A stretch of 29,479 nt of DNA from CAYRTD01 sp964426915 (GTDB lineage Bacteria; Bacteroidota; Bacteroidia; Bacteroidales; GCA-2748055), in contig CAYRTD010000034.1 in NCBI GenBank assembly GCA_964426915.1, positions 1-29,479 of the forward strand, given 5' to 3'. The stretch's first letter is position 1; every line of letters begins with the position of its first letter. Shown in pieces: positions 1-6,437 of the stretch. A program made the position numbers and the translations under genes. A model generated the notes under the pieces. That model was given only the letters and a program-made list of their open reading frames with translations, had not been told where the DNA came from and made no database searches.

Positions 1-240
1 CCGAAGCTTTAGCGTAGGTGGGTTTACCTCCGAAGCTTTAGCGTAGGTGGGTTTACCTCCGAAGCTTTAGCGTAGGTGGGTTTACCCACCGAAGCTTTAG
101 CGTAGGTGGGTTTACCCACCAAAGCTTTAGCGTAGGTGGGTTTACCTCCGAAGCTTTAGCGAAAGTGATCTTTGATTACCGAAGCCTTAGCAAAGGCAAT
201 TATCAATCCTCCGAAACTTTAACAAAGAATTAAATCACCT
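1..240. repeat. Decaying tandem array of 29-30 bp units
   Basis: Eight head-to-tail units begin at about 1, 30, 59, 89, 119, 148, 179 and 211. The first five are nearly identical and carry the core CGAAGCTTTAGCGTAGG followed by GGTTTACC. Units six to eight keep only the CGAAGC.TTAGC.AAG part and drift towards AT-rich sequence. Units three and four end in GGTGGGT-TT-ACCCACC, a perfect 7-bp hairpin; the others have ACCTCC and a weaker stem. There are no spacers, so this is not a CRISPR array. The array may extend left of the window. No coding function is seen in bases 1-291 apart from these repeats. Confidence 0.85.
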
Positions 241-291
241 GCAAAATTAAAATTTTTTCATTTAATTCTCTTATTTATTAGGGATTCCTTT

Positions 292-543
292 TTAGCTATT
301 AAAACTTCTTTTTTCCTCGGTGAGTATTCTGCGTATCTCATCAATATTCTCTGGTAAATTCTTTTTAGCAATTTCCCATATCATCTCATAATCAATCCCA
401 AAATATTCATGAGAAATTATATTCCTCAATGCATACATTTTTCTCCACGGAACATCGGGGTATTTTTCTTTAAAATCCTGAGGTAAATTATTCGTTGCTT
501 CTCCGATAATTTCAAAATTCCGAATTACGGCATCAATGATCAA
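292..543 (-). pseudogene. HepT-like HEPN ribonuclease toxin, 5'-truncated
   Basis: This is the C-terminal two thirds of a HepT/DUF86 HEPN protein (family usually about 110-120 residues; 83 remain). The signature R-X4-H-X-Y is intact as RNIISHEY. In this family it forms the RNase active site, and its Tyr is the residue AMPylated by the MntA antitoxin. The stretch DAVIRNFEIIGEA is also typical. The only usable start in the remaining frame is a TTG at 543. The frame stays open upstream, and the next residues (PFKDNIL) still look like the family until about 556, where the tandem repeat array begins. The missing 5' end therefore seems to have been replaced by repeats. No MntA-type nucleotidyltransferase lies beside it. 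Probably a dead remnant, although the catalytic half is preserved. Confidence 0.7.
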
Positions 544-555
544 TATATTATCTTT

Positions 556-970
556 AAAAGGTAATCGGTAATCGGTGGGATCGGTAATCGGTGGGACCTT
601 CTTTTTAACCCATAAAAGATAAAAGGTAATCGGTAATCGGTGGGATCGGTAATCGGTGTGACCTTCCCTTTAACCCATAAACGATTAAACCCATAAACGA
701 TTAAAAGGTAATCGGTAATCGGTGGGATCGGTAATCGGTGGGACCTTCCCTTTAACCCTTAAACGATTAAACCTATAAACCCATAAACGATTAGAAGGTA
801 ATCGGTGGGATCGGTAATCAGTGTGACCTTCCCTTTAACCCTTAAACGATTAAACCTATAAACCCATAAACGATTAAAAGGTAATCGGTAATCGGTGTGA
901 CCTTCCCTTTAACCCATAAACGATTAAACCCATAAACCCATAAACTATTAAACCTATAAACCAATAAACC
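556..970. repeat. Five-unit tandem array of ~65-95 bp repeats
   Basis: Five diverged units start at about 556, 621, 703, 793 and 876. Each begins (A/G)AAAGG or AGAAGG, carries one to three copies of GGTAATCGGTGGGA or GGTAATCGGTGTGA, then CCTTCCCTTTAACCC, and ends with a variable number of TAAACCCATAAACGATTA blocks. The inner sub-repeats (TAATCGG and CCATAAACGATTAAA) vary in copy number, as expected of slippage. The array separates the broken HepT gene from the start of the ATPase gene and runs to about 22 bp before the ATPase ATG. Any promoter of that gene must therefore lie inside or at the edge of the array. No gene is seen in 544-992. Confidence 0.85.
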
Positions 971-992
971 ATCCACTTGTTACCTAAATATC

Positions 993-3035
993 ATGGCAAA
1001 CAAAAATCACAGCAAAAACCCTCAAAACAATAATCATGATCACTCCGGCAATAAGCACGGAAATCATGATAATCACGATCATTCGTCACATCATGAGCAC
1101 ATGATAAAGGATTTCCGGACAAGGTTCTGGATATCATTGATCGTTACGATACCCATTCTTGCTCTCTCGCCAATGGTCCAGGATATTTTTGGCTTCGAAC
1201 TGGATTTTAAGTATAGCAAATATGTCCTGTTCGTCCTTTCTACTTTCGTATATTTTTATGGAGGCTGGCCTTTCCTTACGGGTCTTGTGGATGAGCTGAA
1301 AAAAAAGCAACCGGGTATGATGACCCTTATTGCCGTAGCCATAACCGTGGCCTGGGGATACAGCTCGGCCACTACCCTTGGTCTGGAAGGAAAGACCTTT
1401 TTCTGGGAGCTGGCAACCCTGATAGATATTATGTTACTCGGTCACTGGATAGAAATGAAGTCGGTAATGGGTGCATCAAGATCCCTTCAGAAACTGGTAG
1501 AGATGATGCCGACCAAAGCCATCAGGGTTAAAAACGGAGACACCGAAGAAGTTAGAGTAGATGAACTTGAAGAAGGGGATAAAGTCCAGGTGAAGCCGGG
1601 TGAAAAAATTCCTGTAGATGGCAGGATCCTGGATGGGAAAAGCAACGTGGATGAGTCGATGGTAACCGGTGAATCCAAACCGGTAACAAAAGCTGAAGAT
1701 GATAAGGTCATCGGCGGAACGGTAAACGGAAACTCCTCCCTTACCATTGAAGTGCAGCAGGCAGGCGATAATGCCTACCTCAGTAAGGTTATCAAAATGG
1801 TGCAAGAAGCTCAGGAAGGAAAATCGAAAACCCAGCACCTTGCCGACAGGATCGCCTTCTGGTTGACCATTATTGCCCTCACAATTGGCTTCGGCACTCT
1901 TGCAGTATGGCTAATCCTGGGCAGGGAGTTCGTTTTTGCCCTTGAACGAATGGCCAGCGTTATGGTAATTACCTGTCCGCATGCCCTCGGACTCGCTGTT
2001 CCGCTTGTGGTAGCAATATCCACGGCTATCTCGGCAAAACACGGACTGTTAATCCGCAACAGGACAGCCTTTGAGAATTCCCGAAAGATAACCTTGTTTG
2101 CTTTCGATAAAACCGGTACTCTTACCAAAGGGAATTTTGGAGTGAGTAATGTAACATCACTCAACGATTCCTATGATGATAAAGAAATACTTAAACTTGC
2201 CGGCGCACTGGAATCCAAATCGGAACACCCTTTGGCAGAAGGAATAATGAAAAAAGTTGAAGAAGACGAAATAGATATTCCTGAAGCTAAAGATTTTGAC
2301 ACCATTAGTGGCGAAGGAATTGAAGGGGAAGTTAATGGCAAGAAGGTAAAGGTAGTAAGTCCGGGCTATCTTGAGAAAAATAATATTGATAAACCTGATA
2401 ATCTTGAGGAAAACGAAAGGGAGACAAGGGTATTTGTGGTGGTTGATGGTAAACTTGCCGGAATGATAGCCCTTTCGGATGAGATAAGGGAAGAATCGTA
2501 TGAGGCCGTAAAAACCCTCAGGGATAAGGGCATGAAAGTATACATGATAACAGGCGATAATGAAAAGGTAGCCAAAAGTGTAAGCGACGAACTGGATCTT
2601 GATGGCTACTTTGCAGAGATCCTGCCCGATGAAAAAAATGAAAAGATCAAAAAATTTCAGGAAGATGGGGAGTTTGTAGCCATGACCGGTGACGGTATTA
2701 ACGATGCTCCTGCCCTGGCCACTGCCGATGTGGGTATTGCAGTGGGTTCAGGTACAGATGTTGCTGCTGAAACTGCCGATATCATTTTAGTGAACAGCAA
2801 TCCACGCGATATTGTAGCTCTTATCCTTTTCGGCCGCGAAACTCACAAAAAGATGATACAGAATTTCATATATGCTACGGCCTATAATGTTGTGGCGATA
2901 CCCCTGGCAGCAGGAGTATTGATAAGTGCAGGAATTGTGATCAGTCCGGCCCTTGGCGCACTGCTTATGAGTCTGAGTACAGTGGTGGTGGCTATAAATG
3001 CACAATTATTGAGAAGGAAGTTGAAGGTTTCGTAA
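993..3035 (+). CDS. copB: CopB-type (P1B-3) copper/heavy-metal-exporting P-type ATPase
   Basis: The 680-residue inner-membrane ATPase has all the P-type hallmarks: actuator TGES at 225-228, phosphorylation site D372 in DKTGTLT, the HP motif of the nucleotide domain (SEHPLAEGI), and hinge TGDGINDAPAL with D567 and D571. The metal-binding membrane helix has CPH (328-330) rather than CPC. Together with the MSLST motif in the last helix, this places it in subgroup P1B-3 (CopB, Cu or Ag export). The N-terminal 36 residues are extremely His/Asp/Asn-rich and form a probable metal-binding tail; there is no Cys-based HMA domain. ATG 993 gives a start ahead of the His-rich tail. It stands alone: no copper regulator, chaperone or CusABC partner lies nearby. 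Metal specificity (Cu+, Cu2+ or Ag+) is inferred from the family. Confidence 0.9.
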   Translation: MANKNHSKNPQNNNHDHSGNKHGNHDNHDHSSHHEHMIKDFRTRFWISLIVTIPILALSPMVQDIFGFELDFKYSKYVLFVLSTFVYFYGGWPFLTGLVDELKKKQPGMMTLIAVAITVAWGYSSATTLGLEGKTFFWELATLIDIMLLGHWIEMKSVMGASRSLQKLVEMMPTKAIRVKNGDTEEVRVDELEEGDKVQVKPGEKIPVDGRILDGKSNVDESMVTGESKPVTKAEDDKVIGGTVNGNSSLTIEVQQAGDNAYLSKVIKMVQEAQEGKSKTQHLADRIAFWLTIIALTIGFGTLAVWLILGREFVFALERMASVMVITCPHALGLAVPLVVAISTAISAKHGLLIRNRTAFENSRKITLFAFDKTGTLTKGNFGVSNVTSLNDSYDDKEILKLAGALESKSEHPLAEGIMKKVEEDEIDIPEAKDFDTISGEGIEGEVNGKKVKVVSPGYLEKNNIDKPDNLEENERETRVFVVVDGKLAGMIALSDEIREESYEAVKTLRDKGMKVYMITGDNEKVAKSVSDELDLDGYFAEILPDEKNEKIKKFQEDGEFVAMTGDGINDAPALATADVGIAVGSGTDVAAETADIILVNSNPRDIVALILFGRETHKKMIQNFIYATAYNVVAIPLAAGVLISAGIVISPALGALLMSLSTVVVAINAQLLRRKLKVS

Positions 3036-3041
3036 GCATAG

Positions 3042-3125
3042 TTATGGGCTTTTCAAAGTATAAAATCTCGCCCCATAATCGTACCAATCCCTTTCGCCTC
3101 CGGTTTCTGAAAATATTAAGCTCTT
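3042..3125 (-). pseudogene. RHS-like C-terminal relic 1 (WYDYGARFY)
   Basis: On the minus strand an open stretch reads GERDWYDYGARFYTLKSP followed by TAA at 3044-3042. WYDYGAR(F/M)Y is the signature of the conserved core end of RHS/YD-repeat proteins, where it is normally followed by DP.IGR. Here the sequence diverges right after FY. Only about 28 codons can be followed upstream and there is no start. It lies 7 bp downstream of the ATPase stop, on the opposite strand. Confidence 0.5.
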
Positions 3126-3189
3126 GAATTTACATTTTGGTCAGATTCATTTTTATCGGTAAATGTGTGTTTCAGGCAGTCCAAGAGCT
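3119..3189. repeat. Inverted repeat AGCTCTTG...CAAGAGCT
   Basis: Eight-base arms at 3119-3126 and 3182-3189 enclose 55 bp. An inner partial pairing (ACATTT against AAATGT) is possible. It could fold after the ATPase gene, but no T-tract follows, so I do not call it a terminator. It may be an end of a small degenerate element. The rest of 3190-3360 shows no gene. Confidence 0.35.
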
Positions 3190-3382
3190 CAATTATTATT
3201 CTAAAATAAGGATTTTTTGAAAATTGATGGTTTTAACGGGATATTTTTGGTTTTTATTTTTTAACATAATGATAGTACTTGTTAATTGAATACGCCCATA
3301 TATTCTTCAATGTATAATTTTACTAATCTACATTATTTTGTGACATAGCCAGCATGTTCCATTCCTTTACTTCGCATTCCCG

Positions 3383-3411
3383 GCAGAGACGCCCAGGATT
3401 GGTCGTCTCTA
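3383..3411. repeat. Short palindromic repeat with GAGACG/CGTCTC arms
   Basis: The sequence AGAGACG-(CCCAGGATTGGT)-CGTCTCT forms a hairpin with GAGACG and CGTCTC arms. GTAGAGACG...CGTCTCTAC-type palindromes are common intergenic repeats in Bacteroidota and some other phyla. No gene overlaps it. Confidence 0.5.
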
Positions 3412-3437
3412 CATCCCCACTCAAAGGTAATCTTCAG

Positions 3438-3545
3438 GCCTGATGGTTTATCCTTCATGGTTTATGATCCATCTATCCCCCATGTTCTATGGTCTATGGT
3501 CTATGGTCCATCTATCCTTCATGATCCATCGTCCATCCATTGCGC
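3438..3545. repeat. Low-complexity CATGGTCTATGGTCCATC tract
   Basis: This is a run of overlapping degenerate words such as TTCATGGTTTATGATCC, TCTATGGTCTATGGTC and CATGATCCATCGTCCATCC. It sits between the ATPase/RHS-relic region and the 3' end of the ORF6N gene. It looks like slippage-generated intergenic filler. No promoter or gene is evident. Confidence 0.6.
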
Positions 3546-3547
3546 AT

Positions 3548-4105
3548 TTACTGTTCTGATTTTCTTTTATAACCTATCTTCTTCCCAGGTTTAGGATTTT
3601 CATGCTTTTCAATTAACTCATCCAGGTAAATAAAGACTAATTTTATGTTTTTGTCATGGTTAGTAAGTTTCTTTTTGATCTCCTCGATTTCAAGCTTGAT
3701 GCTTAGATTATCTGTTAATGCTTCTCTGATTTTAGTGAAAATGCGGACGATCTGTATGTTTACCTGGATTGCTCTTTCACTGTTTAAAACACTCGCAAGC
3801 ATTAACACTCCATGCTCTGTAAATGCAAAAGGGGGCAGACGTAAACCCATTTTATCGGAATTGGAGGTCGCAAATTGCGTCCTCCAATTTGCAAACTCCT
3901 CTTTTGTTAATTCGAACATAAAATCTTCGGGGAACCTGCCTCTATTTCTGCGAACGGCTTCTTTTAAACGTTTTGTCTCTACTTCATATAATTCAGCAAG
4001 GTCTCTGTCAAGCATTACTTTTTTATTCCTGATCAAATAGATCTTATTCATTAGAACTTCATCAGGGATAGCAATTATCTGGTTCTTTTTAGTCATGGCA
4101 TACAC
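3548..4105 (-). CDS. ORF6N-domain DNA-binding protein
   Basis: The 185-residue protein has an N-terminal ORF6N domain: IYLIRNKKVMLDRDLAELYEVETKRLKEAVRR, RFPEDFMFELT, and GLRLPPFAFTEHGVLMLASVLNSERA (about residues 20-125). A charged, probably coiled-coil tail of about 60 residues follows and ends in a basic stretch (KKIGYKRKSEQ). ORF6N domains occur in phage antirepressor-like proteins and are frequent as stand-alone genes in Bacteroidota; their targets are mostly unknown. The start is ATG at 4105; a second in-frame ATG at 4096 (MTKK) is equally plausible. The gene is monocistronic. A 31-bp imperfect palindrome lies inside the coding sequence, and its 11-bp core recurs just upstream of the start. 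Function as a DNA-binding regulator is inferred from the family. Confidence 0.8.
   Translation of the reverse strand: MYAMTKKNQIIAIPDEVLMNKIYLIRNKKVMLDRDLAELYEVETKRLKEAVRRNRGRFPEDFMFELTKEEFANWRTQFATSNSDKMGLRLPPFAFTEHGVLMLASVLNSERAIQVNIQIVRIFTKIREALTDNLSIKLEIEEIKKKLTNHDKNIKLVFIYLDELIEKHENPKPGKKIGYKRKSEQ
3859..3889. repeat. 31-bp imperfect palindrome inside the ORF6N gene
   Basis: Arms AATTGGAGG (3859-3867) and CCTCCAATT (3881-3889) flank an inner palindrome CGCAA-A-TTGCG (3869-3879), with one mismatched pair between them. It falls in the codons for the NWRTQFATSN part of the domain. The same 11-mer core, in inverse orientation, occurs at 4128-4138, 23 bp upstream of the start codon. Confidence 0.7.
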
Positions 4106-4127
4106 TTTTATTAAATATTTTTATGAC

Positions 4128-4138
4128 CGCAATTTGCG
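4128..4138. promoter_or_regulatory. CGCAATTTGCG palindrome upstream of the ORF6N gene
   Basis: An 11-bp near-palindrome (arms CGCAA/TTGCG) lies in the upstream region of the ORF6N gene and repeats the core of the palindrome inside that gene. It could be an operator for autoregulation; this is inference from position only. The rest of 4139-4362 shows no convincing gene. Confidence 0.3.
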
Positions 4139-4362
4139 ATCTTAAAACATTTTGTTTCCTGGAGGATGATACTTCTCCACCCCCCTCTACTCTTATTATA
4201 AAAAACAGCAAAAAATCAGCCTCAGAATTAGAAGTTTTTTCGTGCATCACATGAATAATGTACGCTATCACAAAAGAAATAAGGTTTGAAGATGATATAT
4301 TGTGAAAGAAGTTTGATATGGGGGTTAATTAAAGATTTTTTTGCAGATATATTCTGTACATG

Positions 4363-4500
4363 TCACCTCCTGATTTTTGGAACATAAAACCGTGCCCCGT
4401 AATCGTACCAGTTTACCTTTCCATTATAAACATCATAAAGAAGTTCGATCCTTATGATGGTAGGGTCGTTTATCCAAAAATATGTTATGACAGACCAGCA
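4363..4500 (-). pseudogene. RHS-like C-terminal relic 2 (NWYDYGARFY)
   Basis: Minus-strand codons read YDVYNGKVNWYDYGARFY and then VPKIRR, followed by TGA at 4365-4363. This again matches the conserved end of the RHS core, cut off where DP.IGR would follow. The frame is open for about 45 codons up to a TAA at about 4500; the upstream residues (NDPTIIRIELL) are not recognised. It is 1.3 kb from a similar relic at 3042-3125, in the same orientation, with the ORF6N gene between them. Confidence 0.5.
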
Positions 4501-4539
4501 TTATACAAAGAACGTTTTTTTAGAAAAATATCATGAGTT

Positions 4540-5004
4540 TTAAATCATTGCTGCCTTGGATCCTTTAAGATAATCCTGGATTGATGAGATTTTCAGTAAT
4601 TTTTCTTTTTGATCATCCTGAAGTTTGATTTCCTTATTTCCACTTATTAGAGATTCAAGGGGTATGCCAAGATACCTGTTCAGTAAGGTAATCATTTTTA
4701 AGGTTAATGCTCTTTTTCCATTTAAAACTTCCGACACACGGGTCTTACCTCCAAACAATGGAGCTACATCCTGTTGCTTTAAATTCATTTGTTCCATCCG
4801 GAACTTTATGGCTTCAATGGGATCCGGTGCATCCATTTGATGATGCTCCTGTTCATATTTCTCAACAAGCAATGATAGGATTTCGATCTCTTCTCCCTTC
4901 GGGCTGTCCGGTTCAATGGCATTTTCAGTGCTGTGGATCAGCTTATAAATCCGCTCGCAGGCTGCATTATATTCCTGCTCTGTTTTTAATATTTTAGTTT
5001 TCAT
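4540..5004 (-). CDS. higA: HigA-type antitoxin with C-terminal HTH
   Basis: The 154-residue antitoxin starts at the ATG at 5004 (MKTKILKTEQEY). Upstream in-frame starts would lie deep inside higB. The N-terminal part is the long helical region of COG5499-type HigA (about residues 1-75). It is followed by a helix-turn-helix of Xre type (about 80-130: MNLKQQDVAPLFGGKTRVSEVLNGKRALTLKMI). Its first codons overlap the end of higB by 11 bp (ATGAAAACTAA carries both the start and the higB stop), the usual higBA order and coupling. It should neutralise HigB and repress the operon promoter at 5312-5319 (family knowledge). Confidence 0.85.
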   Translation of the reverse strand: MKTKILKTEQEYNAACERIYKLIHSTENAIEPDSPKGEEIEILSLLVEKYEQEHHQMDAPDPIEAIKFRMEQMNLKQQDVAPLFGGKTRVSEVLNGKRALTLKMITLLNRYLGIPLESLISGNKEIKLQDDQKEKLLKISSIQDYLKGSKAAMI

Positions 5005-5305
5005 AACGTATCGTTTTTGCATCAATGTTATCATATTCCTTATGGGTCCCAAACCACACAATAAAGACAATCTTCAATTTATATTCAATATCAACGATCA
5101 GCCTGTAATTGTTCCCCTTAATATTAAAAACCACTCTTTTCGAACTGATGATACTGGCATTCCTGTATTTTAATTTCAGCTCATTTGTATTGTTGCAGGT
5201 CGAGTGCTTTACTTCATTTATCCCGGCTTTCAAATGCCCTTCAGACATCCTGTACTTGCTCAATCTGCAATAATCTGTGAGGGTTTTCTCTTTAATGATT
5301 CGCAT
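4994..5305 (-). CDS. higB: HigB-family mRNA interferase toxin
   Basis: The 103-residue protein of the HigB_toxin family starts at ATG 5305 (MRIIKEKTL, the canonical beginning); a TTG nine bases earlier is less likely. The conserved second half is present: RNASIISSKRVVFNIKGNNYRLIVDIEY...IVFIVWFGTHKEYDNIDAKTI. In the first half the two tryptophans usual for the family (LKAW..EV and .W) are replaced: LKAG (GGG instead of TGG) and HSTC (TGC instead of TGG). Each is a single-base change, so the toxin may be weakened. It is translated ahead of, and overlaps, higA. RelE-like HigB toxins cleave ribosome-bound mRNA (family knowledge). Confidence 0.85.
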   Translation of the reverse strand: MRIIKEKTLTDYCRLSKYRMSEGHLKAGINEVKHSTCNNTNELKLKYRNASIISSKRVVFNIKGNNYRLIVDIEYKLKIVFIVWFGTHKEYDNIDAKTIRYEN

Positions 5306-5311
5306 ATAAGG

Positions 5312-5319
5312 CAAAGATA
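5312..5319 (-). promoter_or_regulatory. -7 box of the higBA operon, nearly leaderless
   Basis: TATCTTTG on the minus strand matches the Bacteroidota -7 consensus TAnnTTTG. It ends 6 bases before the higB ATG, so the mRNA would have almost no leader. A -33 element is not clear. Confidence 0.5.
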
Positions 5320-5483
5320 CGAAAAAGTTACCAAATAGGGTAATATTGTTTCTACTCTACTGCATTTAAAACTCGATTTCTCGCAATTTCAATAGCTCCT
5401 ATATATTCCCATTGTCCAGATTTCTTCTCACAAAGAGCGTGCTTATGGCTCCACCCTAATCCCTTCCTGCAACTTATCCAGGT

Positions 5484-5608
5484 TGCGAGCGCAACGATTC
5501 CAAAACCTCACTCTATTGCATATTTCCTCTGTGGTTCCCTGTGACTACTCTGTGTCCTCATGCGAGCGCAGCGACTCCAATACGTCCCTCTATTCCATAT
5601 TTCCTCTG
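5484..5608. repeat. Two 48-bp direct repeats, 77-bp period
   Basis: Copies at 5484-5531 and 5561-5608 agree at 42 of 48 positions. Both begin TGCGAGCGCA and end CATATTTCCTCTG. The 29 bp between them is CTCTGTG-type low-complexity sequence. The region from higB to the DUF302 gene (5320-5703) otherwise holds no recognisable gene. Confidence 0.75.
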
Positions 5609-5703
5609 GCCCTCTGTATAAAATTCTCCAACCTATCATCCCACCCCCAAAACATTTTCACCCCAAAATTGTCTATTCAGTATAACACTCAAAACAAAAA
5701 GCC

Positions 5704-6090
5704 ATGAATTATTACATTGGAAAAACCCTTAACACGGATTTTGAAAACACTGTTGAATTAGTCAAAAAAGCCCTTAAAAACGAAGGCTTTGGAGTACTCA
5801 GTGAAATAAGCATCAACAAAACACTGAAAGAAAAGCTCGATGTGGACTTTCGCGACTATGTGATCCTGGGAGCCTGCAACCCTTCCCTGGCTCATAAGGC
5901 TCTTCAGACAGAAGACAAAATTGGCACTATGCTTCCCTGTAATGTCATTGTTCAGGATGCTGGAAACGGAAAATCGGAAGTTGCTGCCGTGGACCCATAT
6001 GCATCCATGCAGGCTGTGGAAAACGAGGAACTCAAAACAATTGCCAAAACAGTCAGGATGAAACTTGATAATGTAATCAGGGCATTATAG
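5704..6090 (+). CDS. DUF302-domain protein
   Basis: This 128-residue soluble protein covers a single complete DUF302 domain. The typical elements are an N-terminal TVELVKKALKNEGFGVLSEISI, then LGACNPSLAHKALQTEDKIGTMLPCNVIVQD, and a C-terminal helix ending in MKLDNVIRAL. Two cysteines lie in the conserved part (ACNPS and LPCN). The biochemical role of the family is not established; members occur near metal or redox genes. ATG 5704 is the only sensible start. It is not obviously in an operon: the next gene starts 347 bp downstream after an inverted-repeat element relic. Confidence 0.85.
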   Translation: MNYYIGKTLNTDFENTVELVKKALKNEGFGVLSEISINKTLKEKLDVDFRDYVILGACNPSLAHKALQTEDKIGTMLPCNVIVQDAGNGKSEVAAVDPYASMQAVENEELKTIAKTVRMKLDNVIRAL

Positions 6091-6104
6091 CACCCCTCAA
6101 CCTG

Positions 6105-6289
6105 GGACCTCCCCTCGGTCGCCGAAAGCCTGCCTGAAGACGCAGCGCAAATAGCTCTTGTGCTTGCGGTCACAAACCCCTGTAAAAGTACGGGGCGGAC
6201 TTTGATATCGAACTTTAGCTTCGCTGAGTTCACCGGCAGTTGGCGATTCGGTTCTGAATCAAATGCCTAACTCTATTGGCAGACTCTAA
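6105..6289. mobile_element. MITE-like element relic (copy 3, inverted)
   Basis: Read on the minus strand, this stretch starts TTAGAGTCTGCCAATAGAG at 6289. It then follows the 14004-14262 element through CTCAGCGAAGCTAA.GTTC and GCGCTGCGTCTTCAGGCA. Only the right-hand end as drawn is preserved; the other terminus cannot be found, so the left boundary is approximate. A GC-rich hairpin (CCCCTGTA...TACGGGG) lies at about 6177-6197. The remaining bases up to 6437 contain no gene that I recognise. Confidence 0.6.
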
Positions 6290-6437
6290 TTTATATGGTG
6301 CAGTATATTTTGGCGGAAAAACCCTTGTAATATTTAAACAATACCAGAAAAACTATGTATATTTAAAATTGAAATAAGAAATTGTCCAACGATTTGCATT
6401 AGGAGCGACTTACAAAACAGCGATAACCGTTGACTTC

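Noticed and set aside
1..240. CRISPR array
   Set aside because: The units are contiguous, without spacers, and decay in sequence; no cas gene is present.
4089..4271. 60-residue minus-strand reading frame upstream of the ORF6N gene
   Set aside because: Composition looks random (HVMHEKTSNSEADFLLFF), it overlaps the ORF6N start, and no family is recognised.
5483..5707. 74-residue plus-strand reading frame before DUF302
   Set aside because: It translates the two 48-bp repeats and low-complexity DNA, and overlaps the DUF302 start.
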